A stretch of 6,504 bases of DNA from an uncultured Bacillota bacterium (GTDB taxonomy: Bacteria; Bacillota_I; Bacilli_A; RF39; UBA660). The notes beneath the pieces were generated by a model. The model had not been told where the DNA came from, made no database searches, and saw only the letters and a program-made list of their open reading frames with translations. Shown here in pieces: positions 1-5,747 of this stretch (position 1 is its first letter; the number at the start of each line of letters is the position of its first letter). The translations under genes were made by a program, and so were the position numbers. The stretch is from NCBI GenBank assembly GCA_947176475.1, contig CAMWQX010000068.1, forward strand, positions 1-6,504, given 5' to 3'.

Positions 1-568
1 ATATAATGAAGAGGCATTAAATATTAGTGCAGAATTTTATAAGGATATACAAGAAGATGATGCAAATGATGAAATAGAGCAAATGCAAAATGAATTATTG
101 CCTCTTATACTTGAAAAATGTGAGCAAGCATTAAAAGAAGATAAGTCGCAAAGAAATGGCCTTTTGAAGGTTAAATTTGTGAATAATCTTTGGGTAAGTA
201 CGGAAAGAGGTTATGACTTGGTTTTAAATTTAGTTAAAGCTAACAAATTTGATGAGTTTGCTCGTCAATATTGCTTTTACTTGGGAAGAGACCACAGGGC
301 TTGTAATGAATATGATAATCCTTATGTAGAAGTAGTATGGGATTATAAAACATATTTTGAATATTTAAGTATGAGTAAAATGGTTGCTAAACAAGAAAAT
401 GAAGAACCTGGAGAAAACGTATTTGAGGGAGCTTTAAAAGGAGCTAGACAATTGGAAATAAGCCAACAAATAGATGATATGGAAGCTTTTGCAAGCAAAG
501 TGGCTGAGTATAGAAATGCAACATCACAAAAGGATGTCGTAACACTTGATTTAAAGGCTGAGGTATAA
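1..568 (+). CDS. Unrecognised protein, 5'-truncated by the window edge
   Basis: The frame is open from base 2 through the TAA at 566-568, giving 188 visible codons. The first in-frame ATG, at 83, has no convincing ribosome binding site, and the 27 codons before it are stop-free and similar in composition (acidic, helical, for example EDDANDEIEQ). I therefore read it as the C-terminal part of a longer protein that begins outside the window. I recognise no domain. Counted from the Met at 83, the central part holds aromatic stretches (ARQYCFYLGRDHRACNEYDN, then VEVVWDYKTYFEYLSM), followed by a charged, probably helical tail rich in Glu, Lys and Ala. No signal peptide or membrane segment is visible in this part. 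A strong hairpin terminator starts about 10 bases after the stop, so it is the last gene of its transcript. Coding status is fairly sure; function is unknown. Confidence 0.75.
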   Translation, partial: YNEEALNISAEFYKDIQEDDANDEIEQMQNELLPLILEKCEQALKEDKSQRNGLLKVKFVNNLWVSTERGYDLVLNLVKANKFDEFARQYCFYLGRDHRACNEYDNPYVEVVWDYKTYFEYLSMSKMVAKQENEEPGENVFEGALKGARQLEISQQIDDMEAFASKVAEYRNATSQKDVVTLDLKAEV

Positions 569-578
569 AATACTAGAA

Positions 579-609
579 GAAACATCAGATATGGAATCTG
601 GTGTTTTTT
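579..609 (+). terminator. Rho-independent terminator after the first gene
   Basis: AACATCAGAT (581-590) pairs with ATCTGGTGTT (596-605), a 10-bp stem with one G-U pair and the 5-base loop ATGGA. Bases 580/606 and 579/607 extend it. A run of six T (604-609) follows directly. It lies just past the TAA at 568 and separates the first gene from the next promoter. Confidence 0.85.
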
Positions 610-628
610 ATTTATCTTTGTTAATAGG

Positions 629-657
629 TTGCTTTTTGAATTTGAATTTGTTAGAAT
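629..657 (+). promoter_or_regulatory. Probable sigma-A-type promoter for the gene at 681
   Basis: TTGCTT (629-634), a 17-base spacer and TAGAAT (652-657) form a moderate match to the housekeeping consensus. The predicted start near 664 would leave a very short leader before the ribosome binding site GAGGGGG (668-674). The position just downstream of the terminator supports it, but in such AT-rich DNA a chance match is possible. Confidence 0.5.
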
Positions 658-680
658 ACATTTTACTGAGGGGGATTTTT

Positions 681-1295
681 ATGAAAGAAAGTAATATGGA
701 TATATTTGAAAATTCAAAATTATCGAGATTTAAAGAAGATCCAATATGGTTTAAAAAGGCTTTGTTGAAAGTTTGTACAAGAAATTCTGATGGTGAACTT
801 GGACATGTGGAATATTTAGATTCTAATGATGATGAGTTTAAAACGAAACCTATAGTTACTACTTTAAAGTATCTTACGGCTATTGTTCCGGATGCTATGG
901 AACCTTTTGATGATCGAATAAAGGTTGAAGCAGATCATATAGATGATGATACGTGCATTATTTTAACTTTAAATGAAGATGGAGAGTATGTTGAAGCATT
1001 AAGTGGTTTTAAAGTATCCGATCCCGGTATTCAAGGATATAGTCCTGATGAAATTTATGGTTATACTATTGAACATGATATATATTTGGTCTTGGATTGT
1101 AGTGATAGAGGCTTTTCACCTTTTGGGTATGTATCTGATGAAATTTTAAAAATTTGGCAAGAATCTACAGCTCCTTATGGAGAAGAGATAAGAGCTCATT
1201 TTGAAAAAGTTCAGAAGAGAACAGAAAATAATTTTGGGAAATCTATTTTGGGAAATGTGGAAGTAGAAAAAGTTTTAAATTTACCAGAAAGATAA
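681..1295 (+). CDS. Unrecognised acidic 204-residue protein
   Basis: I choose the ATG at 681 because GAGGGGG (668-674) lies six bases upstream of it. A further in-frame ATG at 591 falls in the loop of the preceding terminator and would add an artificial hydrophobic leader of 30 residues. The product is soluble-looking and strongly acidic, with no signal peptide or membrane helix. Notable stretches, counted from Met-1, are the N-terminal FKEDPIWFKKALLKVC (about residues 17-32), two Asp/Glu-rich patches (LDSNDDEF, then DHIDDDTCIILTLNEDGEY, near residues 46-103), and a central YSPDEIYGYTIEHDIYLVLD segment that looks like alternating strands. I do not recognise the family. It appears monocistronic, with its own promoter and the gene at 1382 separately promoted. 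No obvious terminator follows it, so some read-through into 1382 is possible. Confidence 0.75.
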   Translation: MKESNMDIFENSKLSRFKEDPIWFKKALLKVCTRNSDGELGHVEYLDSNDDEFKTKPIVTTLKYLTAIVPDAMEPFDDRIKVEADHIDDDTCIILTLNEDGEYVEALSGFKVSDPGIQGYSPDEIYGYTIEHDIYLVLDCSDRGFSPFGYVSDEILKIWQESTAPYGEEIRAHFEKVQKRTENNFGKSILGNVEVEKVLNLPER

Positions 1296-1317
1296 AAGGA
1301 ATGGTTAAAATGCCGAT

Positions 1318-1353
1318 TGTCAATTTGACATTTTAGGCTATTTATAATATAAT
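1318..1353 (+). promoter_or_regulatory. Consensus promoter with palindrome over the -35
   Basis: TTGACA (1325-1330), a spacer of exactly 17 bases, then TATAAT (1348-1353): a perfect match to the housekeeping sigma consensus. The -35 box is the right arm of a perfect inverted repeat, TGTCAA-T-TTGACA (1318-1330), so a dimeric repressor bound there would occlude the -35. The promoter is seen directly; the operator role is inference. The ribosome binding site AAAGGGGTG (1366-1374) follows, seven bases before the ATG at 1382. Confidence 0.85.
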
Positions 1354-1381
1354 ACACCTCAGAAAAAAGGGGTGTTTTATT

Positions 1382-2482
1382 ATGTTTGTGTGGAATGGAA
1401 TAAATGTGGATCCATATAAAGTATTAGAAGTTCCGCATGATGTAACAAAAGCAGAACTAGGTAATAAGTATAAGACTTTAATGAAAAAATACCATACAGA
1501 TGGAAGAACTTCTACGCAAAGATTAGAAAATGGTATGCGCCTTATTAATCAATCAAGATCAGAAATATTGAAGGATATTGAATTAAGAGAGAAAGATGCT
1601 AAAGAACAAGCTTTAAAAAAGAAAGACTATAGTGCTTTAGATTTAGAGGGATTAAAAAAGACTATTATAGAACAGTTTTCTAGTTATATAACGGAGTGTC
1701 AAGTTGCTAAGGTAACGTGCGAATTATATCAAGGAGAAACTTTAAAAAAGATTGAAGAATTTTTTGATCAAGGAATAGCTGCAGCAAATAATTGTATAAC
1801 TTTAGCTAATACCTTTACAACACGCGATGAAGTAATGCGCGTAAAAGGTTTATTTGATCTTAAAAAGCAAAAATTCGATGAAAAGTTTTTTGACGATTTA
1901 AAACAATTATTAAATAAAACAATTATGTTTATTCGTTCCGCTAAAGAAGTACAAACACTAATGATGTTAATTATTAATCGTGACAAAAATGTTAGTGCTC
2001 AAGAGTGGTTTGCGGAAAATCAAGATGCTTTAATATCTATTGTAACTTTTGAAGAAGAGTTAGTTAAGAAGTTAGATAGTGTAATAGAAGAATATAAAGA
2101 TGATGAGTATTATGCTTATATGAGTGATGATATCGAAGAGAAATGCTATGATATAGTAGTGCTAGTTAATAGTAGATTAGCGAGCGGGGGAGTATCTTAT
2201 AAGATTTTTGAAGAAGACGACTTTTTAGAAGCATTTAAAATAGAAATCCAAGGAGTAGTTGATAAATATCATGCTACTATGGAAAGAAGAAAAAATAAGA
2301 TTAAATATTTAAAATTTGCTCATGATATAAGTGATCTGACGGTAGAACAATTAGAAAGCTTAATTCACAATGGAGAAGAATTTGATAGCATGGTTGACTC
2401 TATTGAGATGCCAGTATTCAATAGTCATGTAAATGCAGCACAAGGTGCAAATGCAATACTAGGAATAAAAAACAATCATTAA
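1382..2482 (+). CDS. J-domain-like protein with degenerate HPD motif
   Basis: A protein of 366 residues. Residues 10-64 look like a J domain: DPYKVLEVPHDVTKAEL matches the usual DPYxVLGV...ATxxEI start, then KYKTLMKKYHTDG, then a helix ending NQSRSEIL. The diagnostic loop reads H38-T39-D40 where functional J domains have His-Pro-Asp, the tripeptide that stimulates the Hsp70 ATPase, so coupling to DnaK may be weakened or lost (inference). No DnaJ zinc-finger or Gly/Phe region follows. The remaining 300 residues are predominantly charged and helix-forming with no family I recognise. There is no signal peptide or membrane segment, so it is probably cytoplasmic. The start is supported by AAAGGGGTG seven bases upstream and a perfect promoter. 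It is a single-gene transcript ended by a strong terminator. J-domain-like is moderately sure; the client or partner is unknown. Confidence 0.8.
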   Translation: MFVWNGINVDPYKVLEVPHDVTKAELGNKYKTLMKKYHTDGRTSTQRLENGMRLINQSRSEILKDIELREKDAKEQALKKKDYSALDLEGLKKTIIEQFSSYITECQVAKVTCELYQGETLKKIEEFFDQGIAAANNCITLANTFTTRDEVMRVKGLFDLKKQKFDEKFFDDLKQLLNKTIMFIRSAKEVQTLMMLIINRDKNVSAQEWFAENQDALISIVTFEEELVKKLDSVIEEYKDDEYYAYMSDDIEEKCYDIVVLVNSRLASGGVSYKIFEEDDFLEAFKIEIQGVVDKYHATMERRKNKIKYLKFAHDISDLTVEQLESLIHNGEEFDSMVDSIEMPVFNSHVNAAQGANAILGIKNNH

Positions 2483-2515
2483 AATAAATTATGTTAAGCA
2501 TAATTTATTTTTTTT
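2481..2515 (+). terminator. Rho-independent terminator after the J-domain-like gene
   Basis: AAATAAATTATG (2482-2493) pairs perfectly with CATAATTTATTT (2499-2510) around the 5-base loop TTAAG, extended by A2481/T2511. A T run (2508-2515) follows. The stem begins inside the stop codon of the gene. The A-rich 5' side would also let it act weakly in the opposite direction. Confidence 0.88.
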
Positions 2516-2547
2516 GTGTTTATTTTTAATAAAATGTTAAAAACATG

Positions 2548-2576
2548 TTGACTTTTATCTTTCTTTTTAATATAAT
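2548..2576 (+). promoter_or_regulatory. Promoter of the NAD operon
   Basis: TTGACT (2548-2553), a 17-base spacer and TATAAT (2571-2576) are near-perfect housekeeping boxes. The start is expected near 2583, giving a leader of about 80 bases before the ATG at 2666. No comparably clear promoter lies before nadD, pncC or nrtR, so this one probably drives all four genes. Confidence 0.85.
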
Positions 2577-2642
2577 GTTAATAACAGGAGCGAAACAGGC
2601 TCTTAAAAATACAATTTATGTTATTAATAAAAAGATAATAAC
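2577..2642 (+). promoter_or_regulatory. Inverted repeats in the NAD operon start/leader region
   Basis: Three symmetric elements lie between the -10 and the ribosome binding site. GTTA-A-TAAC (2577-2585) straddles the probable start site. A small hairpin AGGAGC/GCTCTT with a 7-base loop follows around 2586-2603. GTTATTA (2620-2626) and TAATAAC (2636-2642) form a 7-bp perfect inverted repeat with a 9-base centre. The two GTTA/TAAC elements share half-site sequence, as expected for repeated binding sites of one dimeric regulator. Since the last gene of the operon is NrtR-like, autoregulation through these sites is a reasonable inference, but I cannot match them to a known operator consensus. 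Confidence 0.4.
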
Positions 2643-2665
2643 AAAGAAAGAGAAAAGGTGAAAAT

Positions 2666-3742
2666 ATGAAAAAACTTAAATTAATCGTTCTTAATAATAG
2701 CAAGGAACTAGGAGAATTAGTTGATAAGAATTTAAAGAAGAGAAATGATACAAGAGGTTCTTATAAAGTTAAGATAACCGAAAATAGATTTAGTAATGGT
2801 GAAGGTAAGATAAGAATTGATGATACTGTTAATGGAAGTGATCTTTTCATTATAAGTGATGTAGGAAATTATGGTCAATTCTATATGATGCATGGTAGAG
2901 AACACTTTATGGGACCTGATGAACATTTTGAAGATATTAAAAGAGTTATTGCAGCTGTTAGTGGTCATGCTAAGACAATAAATGTTGTAATGCCTTTATT
3001 ATATGAATCTCGTCAACATAAGAGAAAAGGTAATGAATCATTAGATTGTGCGATGTCTTTACAAGAATTAGAAAGACTTGGGGTTGATCGTATTATTACA
3101 TTTGATGCCCATGATCCAAGTATTTGTAATGCGATACCAACAATGCCATTTGATAATTTTTATCCAACACATTTAATTTTAGAAGAATTAATTGAACATG
3201 AAGAAGCACATGAAGTTTTAGTAATAAGCCCAGATATGGGAGCCATGGAAAGAGCAAGAGTATTTGCCGATATGTTGGCAAGTGATGTTGGTGTATTTTA
3301 TAAAAGACGTGATTTATCTAAAGTGGTAAATGGTAAGAATCCAATTGTTGAACATATGTATATGGGAGCTGATCCTAAAGATAAAGATATATTAATCGTC
3401 GATGACATGATTGCATCAGGTGGTTCAATGATTGAAGTTGCCGAAAATTTAAAGAAGCGTGGTGCTCGAAATGTCTATATGGCAGCAACATTCTCTTTAT
3501 TTACTGAAGGTTTTGAAAAATTTGAAGAAGCATATAATAATGGCGTTTTTGATCGTTTATATTCGACTAATCTATCTTATATACCTGAGGAATTAAAGAA
3601 TAAGGATTGGTTTATTGAAGTTGATTGTTCAGCTTATATGGCAGAAATAATTGATGCTGTTTCAAAACAAGAAGAGTTAGAGCCATTATGGCATATAAAG
3701 AAAAATTTATTAAATAAAATACAGAAGAAGATGAGAAAATGA
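2666..3742 (+). CDS. prs: Ribose-phosphate pyrophosphokinase, divergent long form
   Basis: Makes 5-phosphoribosyl-1-diphosphate (PRPP) from ribose 5-phosphate and ATP in the cytoplasm. PRPP feeds nucleotide and NAD salvage. The clearest signature is the PRPP-binding loop DILIVDDMIASGGS (residues 241-254; family pattern D-hydrophobic-VDD-x-I-x-TGG-T). SPDMGAMERA (188-197) matches the family SPDxGGxxRA, FDAHD (146-150) the DLHA/S segment, and SRQHKRK (115-121) the ATP-binding YxRQDRK segment, with H replacing D. At 358 residues it is longer than the usual 310-320. The extra length includes the insert YGQFYMMHGREHFMGPDEHF (69-88) and a C-terminal extension past about 320. It resembles a divergent branch I associate with clostridial and related Firmicutes, so it may be a second, specialised synthetase. 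AAAGGTG (2654-2660) supports the start. The TGA stop overlaps the nadD start. Confidence 0.85.
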   Translation: MKKLKLIVLNNSKELGELVDKNLKKRNDTRGSYKVKITENRFSNGEGKIRIDDTVNGSDLFIISDVGNYGQFYMMHGREHFMGPDEHFEDIKRVIAAVSGHAKTINVVMPLLYESRQHKRKGNESLDCAMSLQELERLGVDRIITFDAHDPSICNAIPTMPFDNFYPTHLILEELIEHEEAHEVLVISPDMGAMERARVFADMLASDVGVFYKRRDLSKVVNGKNPIVEHMYMGADPKDKDILIVDDMIASGGSMIEVAENLKKRGARNVYMAATFSLFTEGFEKFEEAYNNGVFDRLYSTNLSYIPEELKNKDWFIEVDCSAYMAEIIDAVSKQEELEPLWHIKKNLLNKIQKKMRK

Positions 3743-4335
3743 AAATAGGAATTTTTGGAGGAAGTTTTAATCCTCCGCATAAGATGCATAAAAATATTGC
3801 AAAGTATTTAATTGATAATGGGTATGTAGATAAAGTAATATTTGTACCAACAGGGAGTAAATATAAATACAAAAATAATTTACTTCCTGATGAGGTAAGA
3901 TTTAAAATGCTTGAACTTATGTTAGAAAGTCAAGAAAATATGAGTGTCGATAACTATGAACTTAAAAGTGAAGTTGTATATACTTGTGATACTTTAAAAT
4001 ACTTTAGTGAAATATATCCAGATGATACGATTTATTTTATATGTGGAACAGACAATCTAACATATGTTGATAAGTGGAAAAATGGAGAATATCTTCTTGA
4101 AAACCACAAATTTTTAGTTATAAGACGCGATACTGATGATATAGAAGAAATATTAATCCGTTTTGATAAATATAAAGATAATTTTGTAATTGCCGATATG
4201 CCAATGGAAGAGATTTCTTCAACAATGATAAGAGAGGGCTTGGCAAATCACGATGAAAGTGTTATAAATTATTTAGATAGAGAGGTCTATGAGTATATTA
4301 TAAAGAATAATATGTATCATAAAATAGAGGTGTAA
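3739..4335 (+). CDS. nadD: Nicotinate-nucleotide adenylyltransferase
   Basis: Transfers AMP from ATP to nicotinate mononucleotide, giving nicotinate adenine dinucleotide, the penultimate step to NAD. The 198 residues are typical of bacterial NadD. The nucleotidyltransferase start GIFGGSFNPPHKMH (residues 4-17) carries H14 and H17 of the HxGH motif, with Met at the usual Gly. GTDNL (103-107) and W113 match the GADNL...KW segment that binds the pyridine nucleotide. ISSTMIR (159-165) is the C-terminal ATP-binding motif. CoaD (PPAT) shares the fold but lacks the GTDNL/KWKN region and is shorter, so NadD is preferred. Its ATG overlaps the prs TGA (ATGA), with only a weak purine-rich stretch upstream, suggesting translational coupling. 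No fused HD hydrolase domain is present, unlike the YqeK-fused form. Confidence 0.93.
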   Translation: MKIGIFGGSFNPPHKMHKNIAKYLIDNGYVDKVIFVPTGSKYKYKNNLLPDEVRFKMLELMLESQENMSVDNYELKSEVVYTCDTLKYFSEIYPDDTIYFICGTDNLTYVDKWKNGEYLLENHKFLVIRRDTDDIEEILIRFDKYKDNFVIADMPMEEISSTMIREGLANHDESVINYLDREVYEYIIKNNMYHKIEV

Positions 4336-4338
4336 TAT

Positions 4339-4821
4339 ATGTATGAGAAAATAGTAAGTAAATTAGATGATTTAAAAAGAACAATAGCAACAATGGAATC
4401 ATGTACAGGAGGAGCATTAGCTTCAGAAATAACGAATAATCCAGGAGCTAGTGAAGTATTAAAGTTTTCCGCTGTAACTTATTCGAATGAATATAAGATA
4501 AAAATGGGAGTAAGTGCGGAAGTAATTGATAAATATAGCGTTTATAGTATGGAAACAGCTCTCGAGATGGCCAAGAATATTTCAGAGTTTGCAGTCTCTG
4601 ATTATGGCGTAGGTATCACTGGCAAAATTAATACAAGTGATCCAGCTAATAAACGAGGAGAAAATGATATCGTATTCGTAGCAATTTATGATAAAAATGT
4701 GGGAGATTATACCAAGGCAACTATTCAAGTTCCGCATGATAAAACACGTAAAGAAGTAAAAGCTTATATCGTTGATTATATTGGAAATATCTTGATTGAA
4801 CTTTTGAATGATGCAAAATAA
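4339..4821 (+). CDS. pncC: Stand-alone CinA C-terminal (PncC-type) NMN amidase
   Basis: The PncC/CinA-C family deamidates nicotinamide mononucleotide to nicotinate mononucleotide, recycling NMN (for example from DNA ligase) back into NAD synthesis through NadD. The 160 residues equal the C-terminal domain alone; the N-terminal molybdopterin-like domain of full CinA is absent. The signature TMESCTGGALASEIT (residues 18-32) matches (A)ESCTGG. AVTYSNEYKIKMGV (45-58) matches the conserved V-x-Y-x-N-x-x-K segment. The later glycine loop is divergent: GITGKINTSDPANKRG (92-107) where classical members have GIAGPGGGxxxKPxG. The neighbouring nadD supports the NMN role, but activity is inferred. AGAGGTG (4326-4332), inside the end of nadD, lies six bases before the ATG, and the gap between stop and start is three bases. 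Confidence 0.85.
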   Translation: MYEKIVSKLDDLKRTIATMESCTGGALASEITNNPGASEVLKFSAVTYSNEYKIKMGVSAEVIDKYSVYSMETALEMAKNISEFAVSDYGVGITGKINTSDPANKRGENDIVFVAIYDKNVGDYTKATIQVPHDKTRKEVKAYIVDYIGNILIELLNDAK

Positions 4822-4864
4822 AGATAAATGTGGTAAGATATAGGTATCAAAGGAATGAAGAATT

Positions 4865-5686
4865 ATGGAAATTTTTAAGAGTGAAGAAGAATTTTTGAAA
4901 GCTTATAATCCTGGAGACTTTAAAACATTATCAGTAACAACAGATATTTTGATTTTAAGTGTTTCTAGTGAAGTTAGTACTAATTATCGCAAGACTGATA
5001 AGAAAAATATGTCAGTGTTACTAGTAAAGAGAGATAATTATCCTTTTAAGGATAAATGGTGTTTGCCAGGAGGATTTGTCGGATATGATGAGAATTTGGA
5101 TGATGCTCCAAGGAGAATACTTAAAAATGAAACTAATTTAGATAATATCTATTTAGAACAATTATATACTTATGGAGATGTTAAAAGAGATCCAAGAATG
5201 CGTGTTATATCGACATCTTATATGGCTCTAATTGATAAGGCGAGATTGGATAATAATTTGAGTGAGGCAGCTAGTTGGTTTGATGTAAGCATAAGTGAGG
5301 AAAATAATATAGTTCATGTCTATTTAGATAATGGAGTAACGAATTTCTCTTTTGAAATTGAAAAAACTTTAAGGGAAAAGACAACGGATAGATATGATTT
5401 TAAAATAATAAAGAATGAGACAATCGCATTTGACCATGCTTTAGTAATATTATCAGGTATTGAAAGACTTAGAAATAAGATTGAATATACCGATGTCGTA
5501 TTTAATATGATGCCAGAATACTTTACTTTGGGAGAATTACAACAAGTATATGAAGTTATTCTAAATAAGAAGTTATTAGACCCAGCATTTAGAAGAATTA
5601 TTGAACCTAAAGTGGAAAAGACAGATAAAATGCGTACGGGTGGAGGACATAGACCTTCTGTATTATTTAGATATAAGAATAAATAG
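4865..5686 (+). CDS. nrtR: NrtR-type transcriptional regulator (Nudix plus winged helix)
   Basis: NrtR proteins repress NAD-biosynthesis and salvage genes and release DNA on binding ADP-ribose or related NAD-derived ligands. Both domains are visible in the 273 residues. The N-terminal Nudix domain (about 20-195) contains DNYPFKDKWCLPGGFV (57-72) and YTYGDVKRDPRMRVISTSYM (101-120), typical of the ADP-ribose-binding group. The C-terminal winged helix (about 203-273) shows RNKIEYTDVVFNMMPEYFTL, then ELQQVYEVIL, FRRII and RPSVLFRY. The Nudix box is degenerate: G70, E76, R84 and E89 remain, but the Glu after R84 is I85, the first of the EE pair is N88 and the Gly is N91. This argues for ligand binding without hydrolysis. 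Start: AAAGGA (4849-4854) ten bases before the ATG. It follows pncC by 43 bases and ends the operon. Confidence 0.9.
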   Translation: MEIFKSEEEFLKAYNPGDFKTLSVTTDILILSVSSEVSTNYRKTDKKNMSVLLVKRDNYPFKDKWCLPGGFVGYDENLDDAPRRILKNETNLDNIYLEQLYTYGDVKRDPRMRVISTSYMALIDKARLDNNLSEAASWFDVSISEENNIVHVYLDNGVTNFSFEIEKTLREKTTDRYDFKIIKNETIAFDHALVILSGIERLRNKIEYTDVVFNMMPEYFTLGELQQVYEVILNKKLLDPAFRRIIEPKVEKTDKMRTGGGHRPSVLFRYKNK

Positions 5687-5689
5687 TTT

Positions 5690-5721
5690 TTAAAAGCAAC
5701 AATTGATATTGTTGCTTTTAA
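5690..5721 (+). terminator. Hairpin terminator of the NAD operon
   Basis: TTAAAAGCAACA (5690-5701) pairs perfectly with TGTTGCTTTTAA (5710-5721), a 12-bp stem with an 8-base loop. It starts three bases after the nrtR stop. The A run and T run belong to the stem, and only four T precede AACAT, so it is a modest terminator in the + direction. The symmetry would let it stop transcription from either side. Confidence 0.75.
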
Positions 5722-5741
5722 CATATTGGGAGTGGTATAAT
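5712..5741 (+). promoter_or_regulatory. Extended -10 promoter for the candidate structured RNA
   Basis: TGGTATAAT (5733-5741) is a consensus TATAAT preceded by the TGn extension. TTGCTT (5712-5717), 18 bases upstream, is a weak -35 that overlaps the 3' arm of the preceding terminator. No reading frame follows it closely. The predicted start (about 5748-5750) falls exactly where the long-range RNA helix begins. Confidence 0.65.
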
Positions 5742-5747
5742 GAATGT

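Noticed and set aside
83..85. ATG at 83 as the start of the first gene
   Set aside because: There is no ribosome binding site, and the same frame is open back to base 2 with matching composition, so it is an internal Met of a truncated gene.
591..680. Upstream ATG at 591 giving a hydrophobic N-terminus to the gene at 681
   Set aside because: It lies in the loop of a strong terminator, lacks a ribosome binding site, and the promoter and GAGGGGG site serve the ATG at 681.
1296..1347. A terminator after the gene ending at 1295
   Set aside because: AAAATG/CATTTT and the TGTCA/TGACA palindrome do not form a stable GC-containing stem with a T run; the symmetry is better explained as a promoter site.
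3612..3872. Minus-strand open frame across the prs-nadD junction
   Set aside because: It is antisense to two conserved enzymes and has no ribosome binding site or family resemblance.
5320..5724. Minus-strand open frame of 134 codons opposite nrtR
   Set aside because: It is antisense to a well-supported gene, extends over the terminator, and encodes no recognisable protein; the open frame follows from the codon usage of nrtR.
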